DNA of 11,871 bases from Porticoccaceae bacterium (GTDB taxonomy: Bacteria; Pseudomonadota; Gammaproteobacteria; Pseudomonadales; Porticoccaceae). Of the stretch, positions 1 through 7,022 are shown one piece after another. The stretch spans positions 1 through 11,871 of the forward strand of contig JAHRWI010000313.1 in the NCBI GenBank assembly GCA_019090225.1. The letters run 5' to 3'. The notes beneath the pieces are model-generated. The model saw only the letters and a list, made by a program, of their open reading frames with translations, was not told the DNA's origin and made no database searches. Position 1 is the stretch's first letter, and each line of letters opens with the position of its first letter. The position numbers were made by a program, and so were the translations under genes.

Positions 1-917
1 AGGCGACGGATAGCGGGGCCAGTGCCAAAGGGTGCGCGGTCTGACTGTCGCGCCTCGATCAGAATATGTGGTCGCTGTAAGTTTAAAATAGCACCTTGTT
101 TTGCCGCTTTGTTAAGCAGATAAAAATCCTCCCCGCCGTTACGTTTTGGAAAGCCTCGAACCATTGCATAGCTAGCGGCTTTGATCGCCAGGGTGCTGCC
201 CAGGGTGTGGTAGGCATAGGGTGATCCAGCGACGCTTAAGCCATCGACATACTGTTGCAGACGTCGCTCGTAAAGCTGAGTAGCCAGGCCGATCGCATCG
301 TTTTCGCACAGGTGTTGGAAAGGGAATATGGCGACAGTGGCTTGTTGAGGGTTTGATGTCGAAGACTTAGGCGCTGAAAAACTCAGCGTTGAAAAACTAA
401 GTGCCGAAAAATAATCCCCAGGCAAGCGGGCATCGGCATCGGAACTATAAATCCAGTCCTGCTTTACTAAACCAAGATGTATTAAACGCAAGGCAAGGTC
501 GGCACCAATTTTCCGGGCCAGGCCCACGCCTTGTTTTTGGGGTACCGGTAGCCCGGAAAAACGATCCACCAGCAATACCGCGCTAGCCGTGTCGGGCAAA
601 GTGCGTAATTGCAGATGCTCCCTGTGCCAAATCCTGGATGTGCGTTTACGAATATCGTTCCATAGCGCCTGATTTTGATTATCCGGCCCAGTCAGCGTGT
701 CGGGCTGGTTAATGACTGCAATCAGCAGGACGGCGTGGTTATGCAGTAATGATCCAGCAAGACGATCAAAAAAAGCGCTGGATTCCCGGTAAGCGGGAAT
801 CACCAGAACGTGATCAAATGGCGGGATATCAGGTAGACCCGTGAGCAGCGATGTTTCTGGCTCCGCATAGCCCTTGAGATATTTTTGTACGGCTTTCGAC
901 CTTGTGGATAGATTCAA
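1..917 (-). CDS. Glycosyltransferase-like (GT-A/GT2-type) protein, C-terminus off the left edge
   Basis: The frame is open from the left edge to 917 on the minus strand: about 305 codons without a stop and with no in-frame ATG near its start. I place the start at TTG 917-915, which overlaps the miaE stop as TTGA, with an AGGG about ten bases upstream; translational coupling to miaE is inferred. Residues 37-45 read VLVIPAYRE, like the first strand of GT-A glycosyltransferases. A SDADARLP stretch has a DxD-like D160-A-D162, and GGEDF at 261-265 resembles the acidic catalytic motif of GT2 enzymes. No signal peptide or membrane helix is visible, so a cytoplasmic enzyme is likely. The donor and acceptor cannot be told. 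Residues about 168-183 are a low-complexity FSAL/SFSTL/SFSAP insert encoded by a 15-base tandem repeat. The family call rests on motifs only. Confidence 0.7.
   Translation of the reverse strand, partial: MNLSTRSKAVQKYLKGYAEPETSLLTGLPDIPPFDHVLVIPAYRESSAFFDRLAGSLLHNHAVLLIAVINQPDTLTGPDNQNQALWNDIRKRTSRIWHREHLQLRTLPDTASAVLLVDRFSGLPVPQKQGVGLARKIGADLALRLIHLGLVKQDWIYSSDADARLPGDYFSALSFSTLSFSAPKSSTSNPQQATVAIFPFQHLCENDAIGLATQLYERRLQQYVDGLSVAGSPYAYHTLGSTLAIKAASYAMVRGFPKRNGGEDFYLLNKAAKQGAILNLQRPHILIEARQSDRAPFGTGPAIRR
371..415. repeat. Three degenerate 15-base tandem repeats inside the glycosyltransferase-like gene
   Basis: Three consecutive 15-mers start at 371, 386 and 401, and the first two differ at only two positions (GCGCTGAAAAACTCA and GCGTTGAAAAACTAA). 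Read on the minus strand they encode five-residue units of the form SFSxL/P. They lie just after the DxD-like motif and look like a slippage-derived loop expansion that keeps frame. Confidence 0.75.
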
Positions 918-1486
918 TGCAAAGCAGCCCTGTCGGGCAGGTCGGCCACCAAAGCTGCTTCGATATCGAGCAGTTGATCGAGTCGGGTGGTGATCTCGTG
1001 CTCAGGAAAGTAGGCAGCGGCGAGCTTTAAAAATAGATCCTGATGACGATCTTCAGACTTGCTGATGTCAAGATAAAAGCTTTTTAGCGGCCCGTCTGGC
1101 AGCGCCATGGCGATCAGGCCGAAACGTTCGGCTCCCCGCGCTTCGATAAGACCAGCCAATAATAGGCGATCAAGGAAGTAGTGGTCGCGACCGTTGCGTA
1201 GCTGTTTGCGCAGTTGATTGACGTAGGCATCCTTGTCATCTTTTTGCAGCTGGAGATTGCGCTCGGCCATGATTTTGACGACCTCACGAAAGTGGTCGAG
1301 TTCTTCTATGGCCAGGTCAATCATAGCCTTTACGATGTCTGCTTTGTCGGCGTAATGCAGGGCCATGGACATGGCCATCCCCGAGGCTTTTTTCTCGGCA
1401 CCAGCATGGTCGAGCAGGAAGTTGTCAAAGTTAGCGAGGACTGTTTTTGTCCAGCTTGCTGTGGTGGCGTAGCGTAGTATCAACAT
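914..1486 (-). CDS. miaE: tRNA-(ms[2]io[6]A)-hydroxylase MiaE
   Basis: This is a 190-residue member of the MiaE family, a ferritin-like non-heme diiron monooxygenase. MiaE hydroxylates the isopentenyl group of ms2i6A at position 37 of tRNAs that read codons starting with U, using O2. All six expected iron ligands are visible: E31 in DHAGAEKKAS, E62 and H65 in EELDHF, E115 in GLIEARG, and E145 and H148 in SEDRH. The N-terminus (LRYATTASWTKTVLANFD) aligns with the usual family start, so ATG at 1486 is taken although its Shine-Dalgarno is weak. A 7-bp GC-rich hairpin lies about 18 bases upstream of the start in the transcript. The gene is divergent from fabV and is followed, with overlap, by the glycosyltransferase-like gene. 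The function also requires MiaA and MiaB, which are not in this window. Confidence 0.93.
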   Translation of the reverse strand: MLILRYATTASWTKTVLANFDNFLLDHAGAEKKASGMAMSMALHYADKADIVKAMIDLAIEELDHFREVVKIMAERNLQLQKDDKDAYVNQLRKQLRNGRDHYFLDRLLLAGLIEARGAERFGLIAMALPDGPLKSFYLDISKSEDRHQDLFLKLAAAYFPEHEITTRLDQLLDIEAALVADLPDRAALH

Positions 1487-1504
1487 CGTGGAGTCTGTCT
1501 AGTC

Positions 1505-1527
1505 ATCGGGGTATCATAAGCCCCGAT
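1505..1527. promoter_or_regulatory. Inverted repeat ATCGGGG-N9-CCCCGAT in the miaE leader
   Basis: This perfect 7-bp inverted repeat with a 9-base spacer lies 18 bases before the miaE start codon, in the miaE-fabV divergent gap. It could be a hairpin in the miaE 5' untranslated region or a dimer-binding operator; neither is proven. No T-run follows it in either direction, which argues against an intrinsic terminator. Confidence 0.5.
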
Positions 1528-1568
1528 TATCGCAAAGCCGAGCCCGAATCAAAACTGAAACCGGTATG

Positions 1569-1591
1569 CCAGAACTTTGTATTGGTTCTGG
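1569..1591. promoter_or_regulatory. Inverted repeat CCAGAAC-N9-GTTCTGG upstream of fabV
   Basis: This perfect 7-bp inverted repeat with a 9-base spacer ends 57 bases before the fabV ATG. Its position would suit an operator or leader hairpin for fabV. The second arm is also part of a degenerate 12-base repeat (TGGTTC at 1583 and 1595, TTGTTC at 1607). I do not recognise a specific regulator site. Confidence 0.45.
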
Positions 1592-1648
1592 TCGTGGTTC
1601 TAGCTTTTGTTCAGGTATTGGTAAAGAAAATGAAAAACAGGAGTCCGA

Positions 1649-2830
1649 ATGGTTATCAAGCCTAAAGTCCGAGGGTTTATTTGTACCAATGCCCACCCCG
1701 TTGGTTGCGCTGCCCATGTGCAGGAGCAAATCGACTATGTGAAAGCCAAAGGACCAATTGAAGATGGCCCAAAAAATGTCCTGGTGATTGGCTCGTCCAC
1801 TGGCTACGGGCTGGCTTCTCGGATAACCGCCGCTTTTGGTTGTGGAGCCAATACCCTGGGCATCTTTTTTGAAAAGCCACCCACCGATCGGCGTACCGGT
1901 TCCGCCGGTTACTACAACAGTGCTGCAATGCAGGCTGCGGCGCGGAAAGAAGGGCTTTATGCCGGAGGCATCAATGGCGATGCCTTTTCCGATGAGGTCA
2001 AAGCGCAAGCTATCAAGATGCTCAAGGAAAATATGGGGCCGCTTGATCTGGTGGTTTACTCGCTGGCATCACCGCGCCGTAGTGATCCGCGTTCTGGTGT
2101 GACTTACGAATCCTCACTCAAGCCCATCGGCGACGCCTACACCATGAAGGGCGTCAATACAGATACGCTGAAGATTGATGAAGTGACGGTCGAGCCAGCT
2201 AGCGACGAAGAGATTGCCAGTACCATCAAGGTCATGGGTGGTGAAGACTGGGAATGGTGGATAGATGCTCTGGCCGAAGCAGGCTTGTTGGCAGAAGGCT
2301 GTAAAACTACGGCTTATACTTACATAGGTGAGGCAATGACCTGGCCTTTGTATGGCCACGCCAGTATTGGCATGGCGAAGAAAGATCTGGATCGTGCCAG
2401 CGCAGCAATTGATGGAAAATTACAGGCCTTAGGCGGTGAAAGTAAGGTGTCAGTTTTGAAAGCCCTGGTTACACAGGCGAGTTCGGCGATTCCCATTATG
2501 CCTTTGTATATCTCAATCCTTTATAAAATCATGAAAGAAGAGGGTACCCATGAAGGCTGTATTCAACAGATTCAGGGATTGTTTGAGCGTCAGTTGTTTA
2601 ATTCAGGCGAGCGAACTTTAGATGATATGGGGCGTCTGCGAATGGATGGGCTGGAGCTGAAAGCCAGCGTCCAGGAACAGGTCAAAGCCCTCTGGGACGA
2701 TGTCACCACAGAAACGCTCGGGGAACTAACCGACTTTAAGGGTTATCGGGAAGAGTTTTTGAAGCTGTTTGGGTTTGGTGTTGATGGCGTCGATTATGAT
2801 GCTGATGTTGATCCGCTCGTTGAGCTGTAG
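1649..2830 (+). CDS. fabV: Trans-2-enoyl-ACP/CoA reductase (NADH), FabV type
   Basis: FabV catalyses the last step of each fatty-acid elongation cycle, NADH-dependent reduction of trans-2-enoyl-ACP. The 393-residue length is close to the roughly 400 of the family, and the start MVIKPKVRGFICTNAHPVGC is the family N-terminus. A Rossmann motif GSSTGYG lies at residues 48-54. The active-site Y-x8-K signature is Y235 to K244 (LYGHASIGMAK), the same numbering known for FabV. The C-terminus VDGVDYDADVDP is also typical. A Shine-Dalgarno (CAGGAG) precedes the ATG with suitable spacing. From family knowledge, FabV enzymes are poorly inhibited by triclosan, so its presence predicts intrinsic tolerance. 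Whether FabI is also present cannot be seen here. The next gene starts 83 bases downstream, so co-transcription is possible. Confidence 0.97.
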   Translation: MVIKPKVRGFICTNAHPVGCAAHVQEQIDYVKAKGPIEDGPKNVLVIGSSTGYGLASRITAAFGCGANTLGIFFEKPPTDRRTGSAGYYNSAAMQAAARKEGLYAGGINGDAFSDEVKAQAIKMLKENMGPLDLVVYSLASPRRSDPRSGVTYESSLKPIGDAYTMKGVNTDTLKIDEVTVEPASDEEIASTIKVMGGEDWEWWIDALAEAGLLAEGCKTTAYTYIGEAMTWPLYGHASIGMAKKDLDRASAAIDGKLQALGGESKVSVLKALVTQASSAIPIMPLYISILYKIMKEEGTHEGCIQQIQGLFERQLFNSGERTLDDMGRLRMDGLELKASVQEQVKALWDDVTTETLGELTDFKGYREEFLKLFGFGVDGVDYDADVDPLVEL

Positions 2831-2844
2831 TTAGACGCGCTTAA

Positions 2845-2880
2845 TGAACAAGTGCATGAATAAATACCTGAATAAATAAC
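2845..2880. repeat. Three degenerate 12-base tandem repeats after fabV
   Basis: The copies TGAACAAGTGCA (2845), TGAATAAATACC (2857) and TGAATAAATAAC (2869) follow each other without gaps in the fabV-to-hydrolase spacer. The last two match at 11 of 12 positions. The array is AT-rich and non-coding. Confidence 0.65.
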
Positions 2881-2913
2881 ACCTGACAAGATGATAAAAA
2901 CGAGGCGAGTGTA

Positions 2914-3753
2914 ATGACCACAGTTGATCAGTTTTCACCCCTGGTGCGGCGTATTACCGCACCCAATGGCAGCGCTATGACCGGGGCTGGTACGAACACC
3001 TATTTACTGGGTAATGACGAGATCGCGGTGCTTGACCCTGGCCCGGTTTACGATAGTCATGTCGATGCGATTCTCGAAGCTGGGGCCGGTAAAATCCGCT
3101 GGATTATTGTTACTCACACCCATAAAGACCACTCCCCGGTGGCGGCGATACTGGCTGAGAAAACCGGTGCAGAGTTGGTGGGATGCATGATGGATCCGCC
3201 CGATAGCTTTCAGGATCAGACCTTTCAGGTGAGCAAAAACATCGGTGATGGTGAGCAGTTTAAGACCGACGAATTCACCCTTGAGGCGATTCACACGCCG
3301 GGTCATGTTGGCAATCATATCTGTTATTTCTTACACGAAGACGGTTTGCTGTTTGCAGGTGACCACATAATGGATGGCTCCACCGTGGTGATCATTCCGC
3401 CCAGTGGGGATATGCGAGATTATGTGGATTCATTGGAAAAATTAAAAAAATTCCCTATGAAGGCTATTGCGCCGGGTCATGGCAACCTGATGCCTGAACC
3501 ACTTAAAGTGGTAGATGGCTTGGTTCGGCACCGCTCCATGCGTGAGCAAAAAGTTATTTCCGGTATGAAACAACTGGGTGAGGCGAGTTTGTTAGGCATG
3601 CTCTCGACGGTTTATAACGATGTTGATAAAAACGTGCTGTTTTATGCGCGCTTTTCTTTGTGGGCACATTTGTTGAAACTTGAGCGGGATGGTCTGGCTC
3701 GTAGGACGTCTCGGAATGTGGAGTTTGATCAGGATTGCTGGGAACTCGTCTAA
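2914..3753 (+). CDS. Metallo-beta-lactamase-fold hydrolase, LACTB2-like with C-terminal winged helix
   Basis: This 279-residue protein has the full zinc-site set of the metallo-beta-lactamase fold. H68, H70, D72 and H73 lie in THTHKDH, H131 in HTPGH, D150 in AGDH and H189 in APGHG. The N-terminal TGAGTNTYLLG and the DGSTVVIIPPSGDM stretch after AGDH are typical of the LACTB2/glyoxalase-II-like branch. The last 50 or so residues (FYARFSLWAHLLKLERDGLAR) fit the winged-helix domain found in that branch. LACTB2 itself is an endoribonuclease, but bacterial members have varied or unknown substrates, so the reaction is not assigned. No signal peptide is seen, so it is cytoplasmic. GAGGCGAG lies a few bases before the ATG. 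The DUF2789 gene starts 18 bases downstream, suggesting one transcript. Confidence 0.88.
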   Translation: MTTVDQFSPLVRRITAPNGSAMTGAGTNTYLLGNDEIAVLDPGPVYDSHVDAILEAGAGKIRWIIVTHTHKDHSPVAAILAEKTGAELVGCMMDPPDSFQDQTFQVSKNIGDGEQFKTDEFTLEAIHTPGHVGNHICYFLHEDGLLFAGDHIMDGSTVVIIPPSGDMRDYVDSLEKLKKFPMKAIAPGHGNLMPEPLKVVDGLVRHRSMREQKVISGMKQLGEASLLGMLSTVYNDVDKNVLFYARFSLWAHLLKLERDGLARRTSRNVEFDQDCWELV

Positions 3754-3771
3754 AGGTCTGGAAGGATATTT

Positions 3772-4005
3772 ATGGATACATCAAAACATAATTTGAAGGC
3801 GCTATTTGAGCAGTTGGGTTTACCCTCTTCGGAAGAGGATACGACGCGATTTTTGCATGAACACAGTCCTCTCGATCCTGAGCTTAAGCTGGTAGAGGCC
3901 GATTTCTGGAACCCGGGACAGCGGTCTTTTCTGATTGAGGCAATGGCTGAAGATTCGGACTGGACAGAGCTTATCGAGCATCTCGATGCAGTGCTGAGAA
4001 GGTAG
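3772..4005 (+). CDS. DUF2789 family protein
   Basis: This is a 77-residue acidic cytoplasmic protein. Its pattern (MDTSKHNLKALFEQLGLPSS at the start, then ADFWNPGQRSFLIEAMAEDSDW near the end) matches what I know of the DUF2789 family in gammaproteobacteria; the function of the family is unknown. GGAAGGA lies upstream of the ATG with normal spacing. It follows the MBL-fold hydrolase by 18 bases and is probably the last gene of that transcript. It looks intact, with no cysteines or evident metal site, and is likely all-helical. Confidence 0.85.
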   Translation: MDTSKHNLKALFEQLGLPSSEEDTTRFLHEHSPLDPELKLVEADFWNPGQRSFLIEAMAEDSDWTELIEHLDAVLRR

Positions 4006-4015
4006 CGGGGCAAAG

Positions 4016-4044
4016 CTAAAAAAGCGCCTTGCAAGACTTTTTAG
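4016..4044. other. AT-rich inverted repeat after the DUF2789 gene
   Basis: CTAAAAA (4016-4022) and TTTTTAG (4038-4044) are perfect inverted complements around a 15-base loop that itself contains the palindrome CTTGCAAG. The repeat lies 11 bases after the DUF2789 stop codon. It could be a weak bidirectional terminator, but the stem has only two G-C pairs, so the call is tentative. Confidence 0.3.
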
Positions 4045-4045
4045 T

Positions 4046-4091
4046 AGAGCGTGTCAGTACAAATTAGGAGAGCGCGGCAGTACAGAAAAAA
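4046..4091. repeat. Two tandem 23-base repeats in the dapA upstream region
   Basis: AGAGCGTGTCAGTACA (4046-4061) recurs as AGAGCGCGGCAGTACA (4069-4084), matching at 14 of 16 positions with a period of 23. The remaining bases of each unit have diverged. It lies between the DUF2789 gene and dapA, about 115 bases before the dapA start. Confidence 0.6.
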
Positions 4092-4157
4092 CATTGTTTC
4101 TATTCTTGAGATTAAGTAGTGGCAGTCCTTGTGCCAGTCAATTCAGCCCAGTACCAT

Positions 4158-4204
4158 GTCGCCTTTTTAGCGGAGTAAATCGATGATCACAGGCGGCTTT
4201 TTTT
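4158..4204 (+). promoter_or_regulatory. Hairpin plus T7 run overlapping the dapA translation start region
   Basis: GTCGCCT (4158-4164) can pair with AGGCGGC (4191-4197), with one U-G pair, across a 26-base loop. Seven T residues follow directly (4198-4204) and the dapA ATG begins at 4206. The second arm holds the only Shine-Dalgarno-like sequence (AGGCGG) for dapA, and the loop holds GGAG (4172-4175). The structure could sequester the dapA ribosome site or act as an intrinsic terminator or attenuator. The long loop weakens both ideas. Confidence 0.35.
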
Positions 4205-4206
4205 GA
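4183..4206 (+). CDS. Putative seven-codon leader peptide upstream of dapA
   Basis: A very short frame encodes MITGGFF and stops at TGA 4204-4206, overlapping the dapA ATG by one base (TGATG). It has a good Shine-Dalgarno, GGAG at 4172-4175, seven bases before its ATG. The first four residues, MITG, resemble the DapA N-terminus MIRG. At DNA level GATGATCACAGG (4182) matches GATGATCAGAGG (4205) at 11 of 12 positions, 23 bases apart. It is best explained as a tandem duplication of the dapA start region. It may feed ribosomes to dapA by coupling, or be inert. Confidence 0.4.
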   Translation: MITGGFF

Positions 4207-5096
4207 TGATCAGAGGAAGTATGGTTGCCATGGTAACGCCCATGGTGCCGGGTACGCTGGCTGTCGATATGGATGCGCTAAGACGGCTGGTCGAGTGGCA
4301 TATCACATCGGGTACTGATGCTATTGTCGCAGTGGGTACCACAGGCGAATCAGCGACACTCGAGGTGGACGAACATCTAGCCGTCGTTAAAGCCTGTGTC
4401 GAGCAGGCCGGTGCTCGTATCCCTATTATTGCCGGTACCGGCGCTAACAGTACTAGTGAGGCCATAGAGCTCACTAGGGGTGCGAAACAGGCCGGAGCTG
4501 ATGCCTGCCTGTTAGTTACGCCTTATTACAACAAGCCTACGCAGGAAGGTTTGATACTGCATTATCAGGCCATTGCCGAGGCTGTCGCTATTCCTCAGAT
4601 TCTTTACAATGTTCCGTCGCGTACCGCCTGCGATATGTTGCCAGAAACGGTCTGTCGTCTCTCGCAAATCGATAATATCGTTGGCATCAAAGAAGCCACG
4701 GCTGATATGCAGAGAGCAGGGGAAATTATTGCTGGGTGCAGCGATCAATTCGCGGTTTATTCTGGTGATGATGCCACCGCCCTGGAATTGATACTGCTGG
4801 GTGGCAAAGGTAATATCTCGGTAACAGCAAATATTGCCCCCGCTCAAATGCACGCTCTGTGTGCTGCTGCATTAGCGGGTGACAAAAACAAAGCGCGGCA
4901 ACTCAATGCTGAGCTTGCTCGGCTTCATGAGGGTTTGTTTGTCGAGTCAAACCCAATTCCCGTCAAGTGGGCTCTGGCAGAAATGGGGCTTATCGCCCAC
5001 GATGCTATTCGTTTACCCCTTACACCTCTGTCAACGCCCTGGCACGAACCGCTGCGTTCGCTCCTGGTTGATACTGGCTTGCTGGCACTTAATTGA
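4206..5096 (+). CDS. dapA: 4-hydroxy-tetrahydrodipicolinate synthase
   Basis: DapA condenses pyruvate with aspartate semialdehyde, the first committed step to diaminopimelate and lysine. The 296-residue protein is a complete TIM-barrel member of the family. The Schiff-base lysine is K162 (GIKEAT), the catalytic tyrosine Y134 (LYNVPSRT), and the TTGES motif is present; positions are shifted by one from E. coli Y133 and K161. I chose ATG 4206 because MIRGSMVAMVTPM aligns with E. coli MFTGSIVAIVTPM. An in-frame TTG at 4203 and ATG at 4221 are alternatives, the latter with AGAGGAAG too close to it. A possible leader peptide with a stronger ribosome site overlaps this start. bamC begins in the stop codon, so translation is probably coupled. 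Confidence 0.97.
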   Translation: MIRGSMVAMVTPMVPGTLAVDMDALRRLVEWHITSGTDAIVAVGTTGESATLEVDEHLAVVKACVEQAGARIPIIAGTGANSTSEAIELTRGAKQAGADACLLVTPYYNKPTQEGLILHYQAIAEAVAIPQILYNVPSRTACDMLPETVCRLSQIDNIVGIKEATADMQRAGEIIAGCSDQFAVYSGDDATALELILLGGKGNISVTANIAPAQMHALCAAALAGDKNKARQLNAELARLHEGLFVESNPIPVKWALAEMGLIAHDAIRLPLTPLSTPWHEPLRSLLVDTGLLALN

Positions 5097-6205
5097 TGAT
5101 GACAATTTTTCGGGCGCTTTATATGTGTAAATCTTCGTTGCTCCGCTTGCTCTATGTGCCGAAAACGCCTTTAGCGATAGCTGGGGCAATTTTGTCCATC
5201 CTGGCAATGAATGGCTGTAGTCTTTTTGATGACGATGGCATGTTCCGCAATAAAGGTGGGGACTACTTGCTGGCGGGAGAGAGTCCACCAATACAGGTCC
5301 CAGAAGGCCTGGATGCTGAAGCCGTTGGTGAGCTTTATCGCATACCTGAGATTCCAGAGACCAGCGTTCTAGAAGATATTGAGGGCACACCTCGGCCCCA
5401 GCTATTATCGACAAACGTGCTTGAAGAGGAAATAAAAATACAAAGTTTGCCGGGTGGTCGCTGGGTTTTAATAAACCGCTTGCCCAGCGAAGTTTGGCCG
5501 CGAGTGAGAAGTATATTGAATCGCAATGCCATTCCCACTGCCCTGGCTGACGCCACCACCGGTGTCATAGAAACTGTGTGGTTGGAATTTGAAGATGATT
5601 CCGAACAGAATCATCGCTACCGCTTTTCTATCGAGCAGGGTGTACAGCCCAAGAGTACTGAGATTTCGATCTTGCACATGGCGATGACTAAGGATGCTGA
5701 AATTCCTGCCTGGCCCGTCTCTTCTGTAGATGAAGAGCGGGAAAAAACTATGTTGAATGTCCTGGCCAGCGCCCTTGCCGGGGATGCATCAAGCGGCACG
5801 GTATCAATGTTGGCACAGGAAATTGGGGGGGGATCGAAGGTAGATATTTTGACCCCAAAAGACAAAACACCCTATATGTTGCTGAGACTCAACTACGACC
5901 GCTCCTGGGCCTCGGTGGGGTATTCTGTGAGTAAGGAAGAATTTAGTATCGTTGATCAGGATCGCACGGCGGGTGTTCTCTATATACACCACGGCGTAGA
6001 GGGTGAGGAGGACGATAAGCCAGGATTTATACGACGTATGTTGGGTGCTGAGACGCTTGACAAGGCCCCTGAAGCAAACTATCAGGTGCGGGTTTCTCGT
6101 GGTGATGGGGGCATAGAAGTCAGGATTTTCGATAAAGAGCAGGGCGATCTGGCACGTGTCGAGGCCCTACGCTTACTTAAAAAAATTCGCGCCAATTTGT
6201 CCTGA
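5096..6205 (+). CDS. bamC: Outer membrane assembly lipoprotein BamC (NlpB)
   Basis: BamC is a lipoprotein partner of the BAM complex that folds outer-membrane beta-barrel proteins. The protein has a hydrophobic signal (TPLAIAGAILSILAMNGC) with a lipid-attachment cysteine at residue 41; the lipobox MNGC is slightly off consensus. About 330 mature residues follow, acidic at first and then containing GGRWVLINRLPSEVWPRVRS and a second, similar domain ending in RVEALRLLKKIRANL. This agrees with the two helix-grip domains of BamC. ATG 5096 overlaps the dapA stop (TGATG); ATG 5123 would give a shorter, more typical signal peptide, so the true start is uncertain. The dapA-bamC pairing is conserved in gammaproteobacteria and supports the name. 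The hydrolase gene follows after 15 bases. Confidence 0.88.
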   Translation: MMTIFRALYMCKSSLLRLLYVPKTPLAIAGAILSILAMNGCSLFDDDGMFRNKGGDYLLAGESPPIQVPEGLDAEAVGELYRIPEIPETSVLEDIEGTPRPQLLSTNVLEEEIKIQSLPGGRWVLINRLPSEVWPRVRSILNRNAIPTALADATTGVIETVWLEFEDDSEQNHRYRFSIEQGVQPKSTEISILHMAMTKDAEIPAWPVSSVDEEREKTMLNVLASALAGDASSGTVSMLAQEIGGGSKVDILTPKDKTPYMLLRLNYDRSWASVGYSVSKEEFSIVDQDRTAGVLYIHHGVEGEEDDKPGFIRRMLGAETLDKAPEANYQVRVSRGDGGIEVRIFDKEQGDLARVEALRLLKKIRANLS

Positions 6206-6220
6206 TACGGATACTCGAGC

Positions 6221-6994
6221 GTGCGTTTGATGTCCCTGGGTAGCGGCAGTAAAGGCAATGCCACCTTAGTTGAGTCAGCTAATTCCTGTCTGTTGATTGA
6301 TTGCGGATTTTCTATCGCTGAGCTAACTCGGCGTATGGCCCGCGAGGATCGGCATCCAGATCAACTCAGTGCCATTTTGGTGACCCATGAGCACTCCGAT
6401 CATATTCGTGGCGTCTTCCCTTTGGCTCGGCGGTACTCTTTACCAGTCTATTTGACTGCTGGAACCCTGTCTGAGGAAAACTCAAGGAGTACTAAGGGCG
6501 TATCGAAAGTTAGGCTTGAATGCATCGATACTCACCGGGGTTTTCAGGTCGATGATATTGAAGTGTCTCCGGTTGCTGTTCCCCATGATGCTCGAGAACC
6601 GGTGCAGTTTATGTTCCGATGCCGGGGAAAATCGCTCGGGGTGTTGACAGACCTGGGCAGTGTAACTAGTCATGTTATTGACTCCTATCGCCACTGTGAC
6701 GGACTGTTGGTGGAGGCTAATCATGACAGCGATATGCTGGCAGATGGGCCTTACCCCTACCTCTTAAAACAACGAGTCGGTGGTGCTTGGGGTCATTTGA
6801 ATAATCATCAGGCAGCCGCTCTGATCGGCAGTATTGGCACGGAGCAGTTGCAAGGTATTGTTATTGGTCACATGAGTGAACAAAATAACAAGCTTGAAAA
6901 GGTAAGGCAGGAGATGGAACTCTTGCTAGAAGCGGTGCCGGAGGTTCAGTACGCGAGCCAGGCAGAGGGTACGAACTGGTTGGCGGTTGATTAG
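6221..6994 (+). CDS. MBL-fold metallohydrolase, YycJ/WalJ-like
   Basis: This 257-residue cytoplasmic protein has the zinc motif THEHSDH (H56, H58, D60, H61), a later VPHDA and D144 in LTDLG. LLVEANHD, GHLNNHQAA and VIGHMSEQNN are stretches typical of the YycJ/RNase J-like branch of the fold. The start RLMSLGSGSKGNATL is the family N-terminus, which supports GTG 6221; ATG at 6230 would trim three residues. Activity on nucleic acid has been proposed for relatives, but the substrate of this protein cannot be told. It sits 15 bases after bamC in the dapA-bamC-MBL-purC order that I recall from Pseudomonas. It is unrelated in subfamily to the LACTB2-like hydrolase at 2914. Confidence 0.85.
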   Translation: MRLMSLGSGSKGNATLVESANSCLLIDCGFSIAELTRRMAREDRHPDQLSAILVTHEHSDHIRGVFPLARRYSLPVYLTAGTLSEENSRSTKGVSKVRLECIDTHRGFQVDDIEVSPVAVPHDAREPVQFMFRCRGKSLGVLTDLGSVTSHVIDSYRHCDGLLVEANHDSDMLADGPYPYLLKQRVGGAWGHLNNHQAAALIGSIGTEQLQGIVIGHMSEQNNKLEKVRQEMELLLEAVPEVQYASQAEGTNWLAVD

Positions 6995-7022
6995 CTTGAA
7001 CCCGCAGGAGTGGTGAGTGTAT

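Noticed and set aside
401..586. 61-codon open frame on the plus strand within the left-hand gene
   Set aside because: It is antisense to the glycosyltransferase-like frame, which is open over 917 bases with GT-A motifs.
904..912. CTATCCACA, one mismatch from a DnaA box, on the minus strand
   Set aside because: It lies in the coding overlap of miaE and the next gene with no AT-rich flank, and a single imperfect 9-mer is expected by chance.
1514..2008. 164-codon open frame on the minus strand opposite the start of fabV
   Set aside because: It lies antisense to a clear fabV, has no recognisable family pattern or ribosome site, and crosses the divergent promoter region.
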